The notes: a model not told the origin generated them from the sequence alone. Positions 16,588 through 26,078 are shown, numbered from the stretch's first letter. The stretch is 64,000 nucleotides of DNA from Corynebacterium marambiense (GCF_016342275.1 NZ_JAEIOT010000004.1:310001-374000), one strand, 5' to 3'. Made by a program: numbers and translations.

Positions 16588-17454
16588 ATGACCACGTTCC
16601 CGCCCGCTTCCCCCACAGGCGTTGACCGGATCGATCCGACACTCAGGGAATTGCGGCACCGTAGGGAATGGCCCCTGGTCATCCTCGGTCTCGTTCTGAC
16701 CGCGATCGCGGCGACCGCCGCCATCGGGCTGCTCATCAGTGGCTACAGCCTCAACGACTGGGCGACGGGGGTCCTCCTGGGACTGATCACGCCCATCGCC
16801 GCTCTGGTGTTCATCCGCATGATGTACTGGAAAACAGCGGCCAACAGCATCCAGATCACGGAGAACCAGCTCCCGGAACTCCACGCCCTCTACACCGAAC
16901 TCGGCGAGCGGATGGGGTTCAACCGGCCCGGCGGCCCGGAACTACCGAACCTCTACCTCCACAACGGAAACGGCACGATGAACGCCTACGCCAGCAAGTG
17001 CAGGATGCGGGCCGCCTACATCGTGTTGTACTCCGGCATCGTCGATCTGGCGTACACCCACGGCGATTTCGGTGCCCTCCGATTCATCCCCGCCCATGAA
17101 CTCGGCCACGTGAAATGCCGGCACGTCTCGCTGTGGCGGCTCATCTACGCACCCATCATGACGCTGCTGTTCCTGAACAAATCAACCACAAGAGCCCAGG
17201 AATACACCGCCGACCAGGTCGCGGCGTCCTACGCACCCGATGATGTACTCACCATGATCCACCTGTTCGCCGGGAAAAACCTGGGCCACCGCATCGACCT
17301 CGACGAGTATTTCCGCACGGTCGACGGACACAAGGAGGGATTCTGGCTCCGCTTCGCCAACTTCAGGTCCGACCACGCCATCGGATTCCGCCGCATGACC
17401 ACCCTTCGCCGCACCCTCACGAAGGGATGGAACGTCCACGGGAAGATGATCTGA
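16588..17454 (+). CDS. M48-family membrane metallopeptidase
   Basis: 288 residues from ATG 16588 (GAAAGGACC upstream). Two transmembrane segments lie at about 32-53 and 60-82. The zinc motif HELGH is at residues 170-174 and a downstream EYTADQVA supplies the third ligand Glu, as in HtpX/Ste24-like M48 peptidases. The protein is predicted to be membrane-anchored with the catalytic domain in the cytoplasm. The specific substrate is unknown. It is a single gene following a tRNA with its own terminator. Confidence 0.85.
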   Translation: MTTFPPASPTGVDRIDPTLRELRHRREWPLVILGLVLTAIAATAAIGLLISGYSLNDWATGVLLGLITPIAALVFIRMMYWKTAANSIQITENQLPELHALYTELGERMGFNRPGGPELPNLYLHNGNGTMNAYASKCRMRAAYIVLYSGIVDLAYTHGDFGALRFIPAHELGHVKCRHVSLWRLIYAPIMTLLFLNKSTTRAQEYTADQVAASYAPDDVLTMIHLFAGKNLGHRIDLDEYFRTVDGHKEGFWLRFANFRSDHAIGFRRMTTLRRTLTKGWNVHGKMI

Positions 17455-17501
17455 CCTCCGGAACAAAACGTCAGCCGCACGCCCCGATCCCGACCGCCGG
17501 T

Positions 17502-18434
17502 TCACTCCCGGCGCGGCTCCTCCCGCCACACCACGTCCCCGGTGGGGAGCCGATCCGGATCGAACCGCCCTAGCAGCTCGGCCATGTCCGATACCCCGGG
17601 CATCCCCACGGAATCCGCGATCCGCCCCCGGATTTGCTCGATCGACTCATGTTCGAGCATCTGCCGCAACGTCACCGCCCCATCTCGCTTCGCCAGGCGC
17701 TTACCCTCCGGGCCGAGCACCAACGGCACGTGCACGTACCCCACCTCCGGATAACCGAGCAGGTGCGCCAGGTACGCCTGGCGGGGCGCCGACGACAACA
17801 GATCCCGCCCCCGCACAACCTGATCCACCCCCTGCGCCGCATCATCCACCGTGACCGCCAGGTTGTACGCCCAGTCCGGGCACTGCCCACCACGGCGCAG
17901 CACCAGATCATCGACCTCCCCGGTGTACTCCCCGGCGTAAAAGTCACGGACCGTCCACTCCCCCACCCCGGAACGCAGCCGGAGCGCCGGAACCCGATTA
18001 TCGGCGGCGAGTGCCGCCCGCCGTCGCTCCCGCGTCACATCATCCAGATCACGGCACGTCCCCGGATAACAGCCCGGGAGCACATGCGGCGCACCGGACG
18101 CCTCCCGAATCTCCCGGCGCGAGCAATAGCATTCATAAACCAGCCCACGGGCACGCAATTCGTCCACAGCAGCCGCGTACGCCGGATACCGGTCCTGCTG
18201 CACCCACACCTCACCATCGAAATCAAGCCCCAGCAGAGTCAGATCCTCGATCTGCCGCCCCGCGGACTCCGCCGAGGACCGCTGCGTATCGATGTCCTCC
18301 ACCCGCAGCAGAAAACGCCGCCCCGACCGCCGAGCAAACAGCCAGGCGAGCACTGCCGTCCGCAGATTGCCGAAGTGCAGGTCACCGCTGGGTGAGGGCG
18401 CATAGCGACCGGCGCCGGGCGAGGAAACGGACAT
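17502..18434 (-). CDS. gluQ: Glutamyl-queuosine tRNA(Asp) synthetase
   Basis: 310 residues. It has the class I Glu/Gln-tRNA synthetase catalytic core without the anticodon-binding domain: [19 protein letters not shown] (HIGH-like HFGN), [11 protein letters not shown], and [12 protein letters not shown] (KMSKS-like). The zinc motif CYC...CYPGTC is intact. This length and the missing C-terminus mark GluQRS (YadB), which transfers glutamate onto the queuosine base of tRNA(Asp). The neighbours yhhQ and tgt supply queuosine, supporting this assignment over a truncated gltX. It is divergent from yhhQ, with about 76 bp between. Confidence 0.9.
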   Translation of the reverse strand: MSVSSPGAGRYAPSPSGDLHFGNLRTAVLAWLFARRSGRRFLLRVEDIDTQRSSAESAGRQIEDLTLLGLDFDGEVWVQQDRYPAYAAAVDELRARGLVYECYCSRREIREASGAPHVLPGCYPGTCRDLDDVTRERRRAALAADNRVPALRLRSGVGEWTVRDFYAGEYTGEVDDLVLRRGGQCPDWAYNLAVTVDDAAQGVDQVVRGRDLLSSAPRQAYLAHLLGYPEVGYVHVPLVLGPEGKRLAKRDGAVTLRQMLEHESIEQIRGRIADSVGMPGVSDMAELLGRFDPDRLPTGDVVWREEPRRE

Positions 18435-18510
18435 GGGCCCATGCTAACGGTGCCAAAGAGTCGGGCGTCGATAAGCAGCCACGCACCCCCGGTGTGGCAC
18501 GATGTTCGCC

Positions 18511-19218
18511 ATGACAAAACCCACGAAGTCCCTGCCTGGGCAGGGCGCTGCCGACACGTCCGCAGCGTCCGCAAACGCCCGCTTCATCCCTGTCCAGCGC
18601 TCCTACTACCCCGTACTGCTCGCCCTGTTCGTCTCCGTGTTCGTGATCTCGAACATCACCGCCACCAAAGGCGTGACACTCGGCCCCATCATCACCGACG
18701 GCGCCTTCTTCCTCTTCCCTCTCGCCTACATCATCGGTGACGTCCTCGCCGAATGCTACGGTTTCCGCGCCACCCGGCGCGCCATCTGGACCGGCTTCGC
18801 CGTGATGCTCCTCGCCGTCGCCGCCTTCACCATTGCCATCGCGCTCCCAGCCGCCGACTTCTACGACGGCCAGGAATCCTTCGCCAGCGTCCTCGGCGTG
18901 GTCCCCCGCATCGTCATCGCCTCACTCGTCGGCTACCTCGCCGGGCAACTGCTCAACTCCTACGTCCTCGTCGCCATCAAGAAACGCACCGGCGAGAAAA
19001 CCCTCTGGGCCCGCCTCATCGGATCCACCATCGTCGGCGAATTCGGTGACACCCTGCTGTTCTGCCTCATCGCCGCCCCCGTCATCGGCATCGCCACCAT
19101 CGGCGACACCGTCAACTACACCCTCGTCGGCTTCCTCTGGAAAACAGGCATCGAGGTCATCATGATGCCGCTGACCTACGCCGCGATCGCCTGGGTGAAG
19201 AAACGCGAGAACTACTGA
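18511..19218 (+). CDS. yhhQ: Queuosine precursor transporter (YhhQ/QPTR)
   Basis: 235 residues with six predicted membrane segments. Family features are visible: SNITATKGVTLGPIITDGAF near the N-terminus (substrate loop), FPLAYIIGDVLAECYGFRAT, LLNSYVLVAIKKRTGEKTLW and a late GDTLLFCLIA. These are the DUF165/QPTR motifs. The protein imports queuine or preQ bases across the membrane for incorporation by Tgt. No de novo queuosine genes (queC, D, E, F) are in the window, so salvage is inferred. ATG 18511 is chosen; an in-frame ATG at 18502 is also possible. Confidence 0.9.
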   Translation: MTKPTKSLPGQGAADTSAASANARFIPVQRSYYPVLLALFVSVFVISNITATKGVTLGPIITDGAFFLFPLAYIIGDVLAECYGFRATRRAIWTGFAVMLLAVAAFTIAIALPAADFYDGQESFASVLGVVPRIVIASLVGYLAGQLLNSYVLVAIKKRTGEKTLWARLIGSTIVGEFGDTLLFCLIAAPVIGIATIGDTVNYTLVGFLWKTGIEVIMMPLTYAAIAWVKKRENY

Positions 19219-19305
19219 CCCCGCCTCCCGCGGGACTGTCACCGACGACGGCCCCAGCCCGGTCCGGGCCAGCCGAAACCAGTACCGCCCGGGGATTCGA
19301 TCCGC

Positions 19306-20559
19306 CTACCGCTTCGACGCGTAGTAGCGGCCCATGAACTCGTCGCGGAACGCCTCATAGTCACCGTTGTCGATCGCGGCCCGGATGCCGTCGACGAGGC
19401 GGATCATGAAATAGAGATTGTGCATCGTGCACAGCGTGCCCGCCAGGAACTCCTTCGCCTTGAGCAGGTGGTGGAGGTAGGCGCGGGAGTAGTTCTCACT
19501 GACGTAGCCGCCGAGTTCCTCGTCGATACCCGTGAAATCCCGCTTGAAGCGCGCTCCGGTCAGTGTCATGCGCCCATCGAGGGTGTACACGCCACCGCGT
19601 CGCCCAAGCCGCGTCGGCGCGACACAATCAAAGGTGTCGGCACCGGATTCAATCGCGGTGAACAAGTCATCCGGCTCGGAGATGCCCAACAGGTGCCGGG
19701 GCACCTCGACGGGCAGTTCATCACACACCCAGCCGACGATGGTGCCCAGCCGTTCCTTCTCCAGGGCGCCACCGATGCCGTAGCCGCCGAAACCGCGTTT
19801 CCCCTCCGCGCGGAACTCCTCCGAGAGGGACACCAGACCGCGCGTCGCCTGCCTGCGGAGATCCTCGTACTGGGCACCCTGTACCACTCCCCACAGGGAC
19901 TGCAACGGCTTGCCGACGCGCTCCTCGGTCAACCGGTTGTGCTCCTCCAGGCAGCGGCGCGCCCACCGGTGGGTGCGTTCGACGGAGGCATCCTGGTACT
20001 CGCGGGTGTCCATGAGCGTGGTCAGCTCGTCGAAGGCGAACATGATGTCCGCGCCGAGCTGGTGCTGGATCTGCATGGACACCTCCGGGGTGAAGCGGTG
20101 CCTCGACCCGTCGATCACGCTGCGGAAATCAACACCGTCCTCGTCGACGTGCGCGAAACGGTCCTTGCTCCGGGCCTTCACGTCGGCGGCGGTGAGATTG
20201 GTGGTGTCCATCGCCAGAACTTTCTTGAAACCGACACCGAGGCTCATCACCTGAAATCCACCGGAGTCGGTGTAGGTGGGGCCGTGCCAGTTCTCGAACG
20301 CGGCGACCCCACCGGCAGTATCGACGATGTCGGGGCCGGGCTGGAGGTAGAGGTGGTAGGCGTTGGAGAGGATCGCCTGCGCGCCGGTTTCCCGGATCTG
20401 TTCCGGGGTCAGGGTCTTCACCGTGGCCTTGGTCGCCACCGGAATGAACGCCGGAGTGGCTATGTCGCCGTGCGGAGTGTGGATCACCCCGGTGCGCCCG
20501 TGGGGGCTGGATTCCAGGCGGGTGCCGAGGGTGAAGGTGGTGTCAGTCATGTCAGACAC
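19306..20559 (-). CDS. tgt: tRNA-guanine transglycosylase
   Basis: 417 residues, TIM-barrel Tgt. It has IPVATKATVKTLTPEQIRET, TDSGGFQVMSLG with the catalytic Asp, a second YGIGGALEKERLGTIVGW, and FDCVAPTRLGRRGGVYT. Tgt exchanges guanine-34 for a queuine precursor in GUN tRNAs. The zinc site that normally reads CxCxxC just before SRAYLHHL is absent; here the segment is EELGGYVSENYSRAYLHHL with no cysteine. The later His remains (TMHNLYF). Length and catalytic residues look normal. The clustering with yhhQ and gluQ supports a queuosine salvage role. Confidence 0.9.
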   Translation of the reverse strand: MSDMTDTTFTLGTRLESSPHGRTGVIHTPHGDIATPAFIPVATKATVKTLTPEQIRETGAQAILSNAYHLYLQPGPDIVDTAGGVAAFENWHGPTYTDSGGFQVMSLGVGFKKVLAMDTTNLTAADVKARSKDRFAHVDEDGVDFRSVIDGSRHRFTPEVSMQIQHQLGADIMFAFDELTTLMDTREYQDASVERTHRWARRCLEEHNRLTEERVGKPLQSLWGVVQGAQYEDLRRQATRGLVSLSEEFRAEGKRGFGGYGIGGALEKERLGTIVGWVCDELPVEVPRHLLGISEPDDLFTAIESGADTFDCVAPTRLGRRGGVYTLDGRMTLTGARFKRDFTGIDEELGGYVSENYSRAYLHHLLKAKEFLAGTLCTMHNLYFMIRLVDGIRAAIDNGDYEAFRDEFMGRYYASKR

Positions 20560-20586
20560 TGTAGTGCCGGTGCCGACGTGTGGCGG

Positions 20587-23049
20587 TCAGCGGCGTGCAC
20601 CGGCACCCGCCGGGGTCCGATCCTCCGTGGTATTGCCGGATTCGTTGAACTGTTCCTCCAGCACGGCGCCCTCGATGTCGAGGGTCGGGAGGATGCGGTC
20701 CAGCCAGCGTGGCATCCACCAGGTCGCGCGGCCCAGGAGGAACATCGCGGCGGGAACGAGGCCCATGCGGATGAAGAAGGCGTCGAAGAGGACACCTGCA
20801 CCGAGGGCGAAGCCGAAGATCTTGATGAACGGCAGGGGCTGGTCGATGAACGCGGCGAACACCGCGATCATGATGAGCGCGGCGGAGGTGACCACGCGGG
20901 CCCCCATGGTGAAGCCCTCGATGATGGATTCCTCGACGGCGTTGTAGCGGGAGCCTTCGGTGCGTTTCCCTCCGGTGGCTATCCAGTGTTCGCGCATGCG
21001 GGTGACCAGGAACATCTGGTAGTCCATCGCGAGACCGAAGGTGACGCCGATGAGGAAGATCGGCATGAAGGAGATGATCGGGGCCGGCGTGTCGACGATG
21101 CCCCACAGTCCCTCCTGCCAGAACAGGACGGTGACGCCGAATGCGGCACCGACCGAGAGCAGGAACCCGAGGCCCGCGATGACGGGCACCATGATGGAGC
21201 GGAATACCACGAGCAGGAGCACGATGGCGAGTCCAACGACGACGGCGAGGTAGATGGGCATCGCCTCGGCGAGTTTCTTCGTCACATCACGCTGGATCGG
21301 GGTGAGCCCGGTGACCCCGATGTCAACGCCGGTGGCGTCCTCGATCTCAAGGTCGCTGGCGCGCAGTGAGCCGAGGAGTTTCGAGGTGACCGGGTCGGCG
21401 GGGCCACTGCGTGGGGTGATCAGGAGCTGGGCGGCCCGGGTGTCGTCGGAGAGCCCGATGATCTGGACGTGCTTGATGTCCGGGTTCGTGCTGTAGCGCT
21501 GCGCGACATAGGCGTAGGACGCCATCGCCGCCGCGTTCCCGGGGTTGAATTCGTCGGGGTTGCCCGCGCGTTGGGCGTCGACGAGGGGGCGGAGGATCTG
21601 GGCATCGGGGTTGACGTCGTGGGCGTCGATGATCATGAGGAACGGGGAGTTGATGCCCTCCCCGAATCCTTCCGCCAGGAGATCAGCGGATTTGCGGTGG
21701 GTGGAGTTCTTGCTGAAGGTGCTGTCGGAGGGCAACGCCATCTGCAGGTCGAGGACGGGATAGGACAGGGCGGATAGCCCGAGGACCACGACGGTGAGTA
21801 CGAGGGCGGGTACCCGGTGCACGAAGGTGACCCAGGCTCGGCCCATGGTTCGCTTCTCGACGTCCGTCCCTTCCGCTGCGCCGGGGGTTTTCCTACGGCG
21901 ACGCCCGAAGCCGGGGACGCGACCCGCGAACGCGAACCGGCCGAACAGTCCGAGGAGCGCCGGGAGGAGGGTGAGGGCGACGGCGACGGCGACGGCGACG
22001 GTGAACGCAGCGGACACGCCCATCCAGGAGAGGAAGGGGATGCGGACCATCGTCAGGGCGACGAGCGCGATGATGACGGTAAGGCCTGCGAACACGACGG
22101 CGGAGCCCGCTGTACCGACGGCCATGCCCGCGGCGTGCTCGGCGGAGTCCCGCCCGTGCCCGTGGTTCCGCTCGGCGCGGTAGCGGGAGAGGATGAACAG
22201 GGTGTAGTCCACGCCGACCGCGAGGCCGAGCATCACGGCGAGGACCGGGGTGACGTTGTTCAGCGGGGCGAAGTGGGTGGCGATGAGGATCGCGGACGAT
22301 CCGACGGAGATACCGGCGACGGCGGTGATCAGTGGCAGGCCCGCTGCGACGAAGGAGCCGAAAGTGAACAGCAGGACGAGGAAGGCGACACCGAGGCCGA
22401 TGATCTCGCTCGTCGATTTGATGACCAGGGGGTCACCGAATGCGGGTCCGCCGGCTTCAACCTGCAGTCCGGCCTCGCGTCCGACATCCATCGCCTGCCG
22501 GATCGTGGCTCGCTGTTCATCGGTGACATCGGCGGGCAGGGGGACGTCGAGGCTGAAGCTGGTGTAGCCGATCCGCCCGTCCTCACTGACCAGCGCGAGG
22601 TTGTTCGCGTCCGCCTTCGCGGTCTCCTCCGGGAGGCCCGACCCGACAGACTGGTCGATGACCGCCTTCTGCAACTTCGGATTGAGGGTGACGGGATTAC
22701 CGAAGCGGTCCCGGTCGATCACTCCGGGTACGTGTGCGTCGATGTCCGCGATGACCCGGTCAATGGCCTCGGTGTAGCGCGGTTCGTCGAGACGCTGCCC
22801 CTCCGGCGCGGCGAACACAACGGTCACACCGGTGGAGGTCAGTGGGTTGCGCTGGTCAGGGAAGTTCCGGACGAGGGAATCGGCGGCCGCCTCGGAGGCG
22901 GTACCGGGAATGTTGAAGATGTCGTTGAACCCGCGTTGAAGGGCGCCCGCGCTACCACCGACGCCCGCGACGATGATCACCCACGCTACGAGAACAACCC
23001 ATTTCCGCCGGAAAGACCAGCGTCCGATTTTATACAGCAGCTTGGCCAC
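20587..23049 (-). CDS. MMPL-family (RND superfamily) transporter
   Basis: 820 residues with the twofold RND layout: one N-terminal TM (KWVVLVAWVIIVAGVGGSAG), an extracytoplasmic loop of about 170 residues, TM 2-6 (about 190-370), a second loop (about 430-570), and TM 7-12. Motifs typical of actinobacterial MmpL proteins are LGLAVGVDYTLFILSRYRAE and GLAMDYQMFLVTRMRE, with the Asp-Tyr pairs of the proton relay. Such transporters export mycolate-containing or other lipids in Corynebacteriales; the substrate here is unknown. A long Arg/Lys-rich cytoplasmic insert (FGRRRRKTPG) follows TM6. Confidence 0.88.
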   Translation of the reverse strand: MAKLLYKIGRWSFRRKWVVLVAWVIIVAGVGGSAGALQRGFNDIFNIPGTASEAAADSLVRNFPDQRNPLTSTGVTVVFAAPEGQRLDEPRYTEAIDRVIADIDAHVPGVIDRDRFGNPVTLNPKLQKAVIDQSVGSGLPEETAKADANNLALVSEDGRIGYTSFSLDVPLPADVTDEQRATIRQAMDVGREAGLQVEAGGPAFGDPLVIKSTSEIIGLGVAFLVLLFTFGSFVAAGLPLITAVAGISVGSSAILIATHFAPLNNVTPVLAVMLGLAVGVDYTLFILSRYRAERNHGHGRDSAEHAAGMAVGTAGSAVVFAGLTVIIALVALTMVRIPFLSWMGVSAAFTVAVAVAVALTLLPALLGLFGRFAFAGRVPGFGRRRRKTPGAAEGTDVEKRTMGRAWVTFVHRVPALVLTVVVLGLSALSYPVLDLQMALPSDSTFSKNSTHRKSADLLAEGFGEGINSPFLMIIDAHDVNPDAQILRPLVDAQRAGNPDEFNPGNAAAMASYAYVAQRYSTNPDIKHVQIIGLSDDTRAAQLLITPRSGPADPVTSKLLGSLRASDLEIEDATGVDIGVTGLTPIQRDVTKKLAEAMPIYLAVVVGLAIVLLLVVFRSIMVPVIAGLGFLLSVGAAFGVTVLFWQEGLWGIVDTPAPIISFMPIFLIGVTFGLAMDYQMFLVTRMREHWIATGGKRTEGSRYNAVEESIIEGFTMGARVVTSAALIMIAVFAAFIDQPLPFIKIFGFALGAGVLFDAFFIRMGLVPAAMFLLGRATWWMPRWLDRILPTLDIEGAVLEEQFNESGNTTEDRTPAGAGARR

Positions 23050-23199
23050 AGGTGTTTCTCCTCTGTCACGGCGGGATTCGTCGGCGTATGTCAGGATACG
23101 TAACCCGCGTGGTCCGTCGCGCCACCGCGGCGCGATACCGGTGCCACTGTAATACGGGACGCCCTCTCGGCGCGCGGATCGCGGAACCTGATGAACAGA

Positions 23200-23229
23200 A
23201 AAAGACCCCCGGCATCCCGGGGGTCTTTC
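23200..23229 (-). terminator. Terminator after tRNA-Ser(CGA)
   Basis: AAAGACCCCCGG pairs with CCGGGGGTCTTT around a CAT loop. On the minus strand a run CTTTTTC follows. Confidence 0.8.
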
Positions 23230-23233
23230 CCAT

Positions 23234-23324
23234 TGGCGGTGGCGGGGGGATTTGAACCCCCGGTTGGGGATTACCCAACACTCGCTTTCGAGGCGAGCAC
23301 CTTCGGCCGCTCGGACACGCCACC
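23234..23324 (-). tRNA. tRNA-Ser (anticodon CGA)
   Basis: The minus strand has acceptor GGTGGCG / CGCCACC, anticodon arm CTCGCCTCGAAAGCGAG (CGA), a long variable arm, and T arm GGGGGTTCAAATCCCCC. GCCA is encoded at the 3' end. Confidence 0.93.
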
Positions 23325-23390
23325 GCCGACCAGCCTAACCGCACGGGGCGTCAGGCAACAAATTGCCACGCCAGCCGTGCCGTTTCCGGT

Positions 23391-23588
23391 TTACTTCTTG
23401 TCGAAAATGTCTTTGACCTTGCCGGCAGCGTCGCGGACGACCTCTTCAGCCTTCTCGACGCCTTCCTTGATGTCGGACTTCACCTGATCGGCACGACCTT
23501 CGTTGGCCAGGTTCTCGTTGTCGGTGGCCTCACCGACGCCTTCCTTGATCTTGCCGCCGAGGTCGTTGGCCTTGCTTTCAAAACCCAT
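23391..23588 (-). CDS. CsbD-family stress protein
   Basis: 65 residues from ATG 23588, with GAAGGAG 8 bp upstream. It begins MGFESKANDLGGKIKEGVGE, and the repeated pattern AND(L/K)xGKxKExxGxxTxNxxL and a highly charged, Ala/Lys/Glu-rich helix are those of CsbD proteins. The family is induced by general stress; its molecular role is unknown. About 280 bp of promoter-like, AT-rich sequence precedes it, with TAATAT about 45 bp upstream on the minus strand as a possible -10 element. Confidence 0.85.
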   Translation of the reverse strand: MGFESKANDLGGKIKEGVGEATDNENLANEGRADQVKSDIKEGVEKAEEVVRDAAGKVKDIFDKK

Positions 23589-23865
23589 GATGAGAGCTCC
23601 TTCGTTGGTTGGTGAATCGGATGGCCCCATATTAGGTGTGTTCTGGGGAACAGGCATCTTCGAGCGCCAACTTTATCCGGAACGTTATCTGACACAGCCA
23701 CCGAAAGATATTACTTTAATGTTCGTTCAGGTAATGCACAGGCTTTCCATAAACATGTGTACTGAAGTGGGATAACAGCTTCGCAGGCGGGACCCCGGGA
23801 ATACCCTAGGAGCTACGAGGGATCATCATGTGACCAATCACTGCGGTTGACGAAACCCCCGGATA

Positions 23866-24345
23866 TCACCGGACCCGGTCGAAGAAATTGGTCATCAGTT
23901 CGGCACATTCCCCACCCAGAACACCCCCACGAACGTCCGGCCAACGGCTCACGCCCGGAGGCCGGAGCACATCAAGGACGCTGCCACATGCCCCGGTCTT
24001 CGGCTCGAAGGCACCGAAGATGACCTCCCCAACCCGGGCATCCAGGAGCGCACCAGCACACATGGTGCACGGCTCCAGGGTCACAACCAGGGAACAGTGG
24101 CTCAGACGCCACCCGTCGCCGTGGAGCCGTGCCGCCCGCCGAATGGCGAGCAGCTCCGCGTGCGCGGTGGGATCCCCGTCCGCCTCACGGCGGTTCGTCG
24201 CCGCGGCCAACTCCCGGCCAGAAGGGTCGATGATGATGGCCCCGACGGGGACATCTCCGGGCGGGGTCGTCCGAGCCACCTCGATGGCGCGACGCATGAG
24301 GGTCTCAGCCCGGATCAGCCCCACCGGGTCGGGGAGCACCGGCAT
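23866..24345 (-). CDS. tadA: tRNA-specific adenosine deaminase
   Basis: 159 residues of the cytidine deaminase-like fold. The zinc/catalytic motifs are DPTAHAELLAIRRAA (HAE) and LEPCTMCAGALLDARV (PCxxC), both intact; DVPVGAIIIDPSGREL and NRREADGDP form the N-terminal strand pair. TadA converts A34 to inosine in tRNA-Arg(ACG), and two copies of that tRNA gene lie 1.7-2 kb away. It is transcribed with the next upstream gene (gap 16 bp). Confidence 0.93.
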   Translation of the reverse strand: MPVLPDPVGLIRAETLMRRAIEVARTTPPGDVPVGAIIIDPSGRELAAATNRREADGDPTAHAELLAIRRAARLHGDGWRLSHCSLVVTLEPCTMCAGALLDARVGEVIFGAFEPKTGACGSVLDVLRPPGVSRWPDVRGGVLGGECAELMTNFFDRVR

Positions 24346-24361
24346 GACGGGGCGCCTCCCG

Positions 24362-24898
24362 TCAATCGATGTCGAGGTCGACGGCGTCCGCGAGTTCGGC
24401 CTCGAAGCCGAGTTCAGCCGCGATCCGGAGCAGCTGCTCGGAGGCCCAAAGTTCGGAGTCGTCGCAGATGACCGTCATCACCTGTTCACTAACACCGAGG
24501 TCAGCGAGGATCGCGATGTCACCCTCGGCCCAGGGATCAACCTTGTCCAGTTCGTCGGCGTCCAGTTCCGGGATGTCCGCGCCAATCTCGTCCAGCGCAC
24601 CGGCCGCGAGATCGTCACCGATCGCCATCGTCGCATCCGACAGCAGCAGCCGGACACCGCCGGGCGCGGGCCGGAGAATGAGGAAGTACTCATCATCCAC
24701 GCAGAGCATCGCGAACGCGGCGCTCTCGCTCCGCAGGCGCCCGACCGCCGCCACGGCGTCATCGATCGAATCGAAGCAGTCGTCTATCTCGCGGACGTCC
24801 CACTCCCCAGCCGACCGGGAGACGGTCACGGCGAAGCAGAGATCATCGTCATGTTCGCCGGTGTCACCGTCGAAACCGTCAAAGCCATTGGAATCCAT
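24362..24898 (-). CDS. tRNA adenosine deaminase-associated protein
   Basis: 178 residues, very acidic, with no membrane segments. Contains FAVTVSRSAGEWDVREIDD, LRSESAAFAMLCVDDEYFLI, DDLAAGALDEIGADIPEL and SEQVMTVICDDSELWASEQL. This matches the conserved actinobacterial protein encoded directly upstream of tadA. Function is unknown; the association with tadA is by location. It is divergent from tyrA. Confidence 0.8.
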   Translation of the reverse strand: MDSNGFDGFDGDTGEHDDDLCFAVTVSRSAGEWDVREIDDCFDSIDDAVAAVGRLRSESAAFAMLCVDDEYFLILRPAPGGVRLLLSDATMAIGDDLAAGALDEIGADIPELDADELDKVDPWAEGDIAILADLGVSEQVMTVICDDSELWASEQLLRIAAELGFEAELADAVDLDID

Positions 24899-24935
24899 AC
24901 CGGTAACCGTAGTCGCGGTATGGGAGAATTGTCAG

Positions 24936-25949
24936 ATGACCACTACCGTAATCTCCCGTCCCGTCTGTGTCCTCGGTCTCGGACTGATCGGCGGCTCGCT
25001 GCTCCGCGATCTGACCGCATCCGGACACCCCGCATTCGGCTACAACCGTTCCCCCTCCGCCGCCCACGCCGCGACCGATGAGGGCTACGACGTCACCGAT
25101 ACCCTCACCGATGTCCTGGAGAGAGCTCAGGAGTGTGGCGCCCTGATCGTGATGGCGACCCCGATGCCCGCCATCCCTACACTCCTCGACGCCATCGACA
25201 CCCACGCGCCCGACTGCGGATTCACTGATGTGGTGAGCGTGAAGGCAAAAGTACTGGAGCTCGTTCGTGAGCGCGGCATGGCCGACCGCTACGTCGGTGG
25301 GCACCCCATGGCGGGAACCGCAGACAGTGGCTGGACCGCCAGCCAGCTCGACCTCTTCAAAGGAGCCGCCTGGGTGGTCACCTTTGACCGCGCCCTCGAC
25401 GACACACCCCCACCGACAGAGTGGGTGTCCCTCTGGATCGACGTGGTGCACATGGCCACCCGTGTCGGCGCCGAGGTCATCCCGGCGCAGGTCGGCAACC
25501 ACGATGCGGCGGTCGCACGGATCTCCCATCTGCCCCACCTGCTCGCGGAGTCGCTCGCGATCGTCGGCGATAACGGCGGGGCACTCGCCCTGTCCCTCGC
25601 GGCGGGCAGCTTCCGCGACGGCACCCGCGTCGCGGGCAGCGCTCCCTCGTTGGTGCGCGCCATGTGCGAGACCAACAATGAGGCCCTTCTCGACGCCCTG
25701 GACGAGACCCTCGCGCTACTCAACGACGCCCGCGCGAATCTCGCCGACGACCGGCCCAGCATCGAGGAACTCGTCGATTCCGGGTACCGCTCCAGGATCC
25801 GATACGAGGCACGCTCCGGAATGCACACCGACAACGGTGGTCTCCTCGCTTCCCCGCGCCCGGTGATCCGGTTCCAGCCCGGTGCACCGGGGTGGATCAA
25901 TCAGCTCGCCCACGCGGAGATGCTCGGTGCCCGCATCGAGGTGTACTGA
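24936..25949 (+). CDS. tyrA: Prephenate dehydrogenase
   Basis: 337 residues. It has an N-terminal Rossmann fold (VCVLGLGLIGGSLLRDL) and the substrate loop GGHPMAGTADSGW (His and Gly in the prephenate-binding motif), then VGNHDAAVARISHLPHLLAE and a helical dimer domain. It oxidises prephenate to 4-hydroxyphenylpyruvate for tyrosine synthesis. The aminotransferase for the next step may be Pat, encoded about 600 bp downstream. A terminator follows the stop. Confidence 0.9.
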   Translation: MTTTVISRPVCVLGLGLIGGSLLRDLTASGHPAFGYNRSPSAAHAATDEGYDVTDTLTDVLERAQECGALIVMATPMPAIPTLLDAIDTHAPDCGFTDVVSVKAKVLELVRERGMADRYVGGHPMAGTADSGWTASQLDLFKGAAWVVTFDRALDDTPPPTEWVSLWIDVVHMATRVGAEVIPAQVGNHDAAVARISHLPHLLAESLAIVGDNGGALALSLAAGSFRDGTRVAGSAPSLVRAMCETNNEALLDALDETLALLNDARANLADDRPSIEELVDSGYRSRIRYEARSGMHTDNGGLLASPRPVIRFQPGAPGWINQLAHAEMLGARIEVY

Positions 25950-25961
25950 CCCGAGCGCAGA

Positions 25962-25995
25962 AGACCCGGCACCGCGTGGTCACGGTGCCGGGTCT
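25962..25995 (+). terminator. Terminator after tyrA
   Basis: AGACCCGGCACCG pairs with CGGTGCCGGGTCT around an 8-nt loop, followed by CTATTCTT. Confidence 0.75.
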
Positions 25996-26002
25996 CTATT
26001 CT

Positions 26003-26078
26003 TGGTGCGCCCGGAGGGATTCGAACCCCCAACCTTCTGATCCGTAGTCAGATGCTCTATCCGTTGAGCTACGGGCGC
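26003..26078 (-). tRNA. tRNA-Arg (anticodon ACG), copy 1
   Basis: The minus strand has acceptor GCGCCCG / CGGGCGC, anticodon arm TCTGACTACGGATCAGA (ACG), T arm GGGGGTTCGAATCCCTC. ACCA is encoded at its 3' end. This tRNA is the TadA substrate (A34 to I). Confidence 0.93.

Noticed and set aside
19420..21369. Long open frame (649 codons) on + across tgt and the MMPL gene
   Set aside because: Antisense to two well-supported genes; Arg/Gly/Asp-rich without domain.
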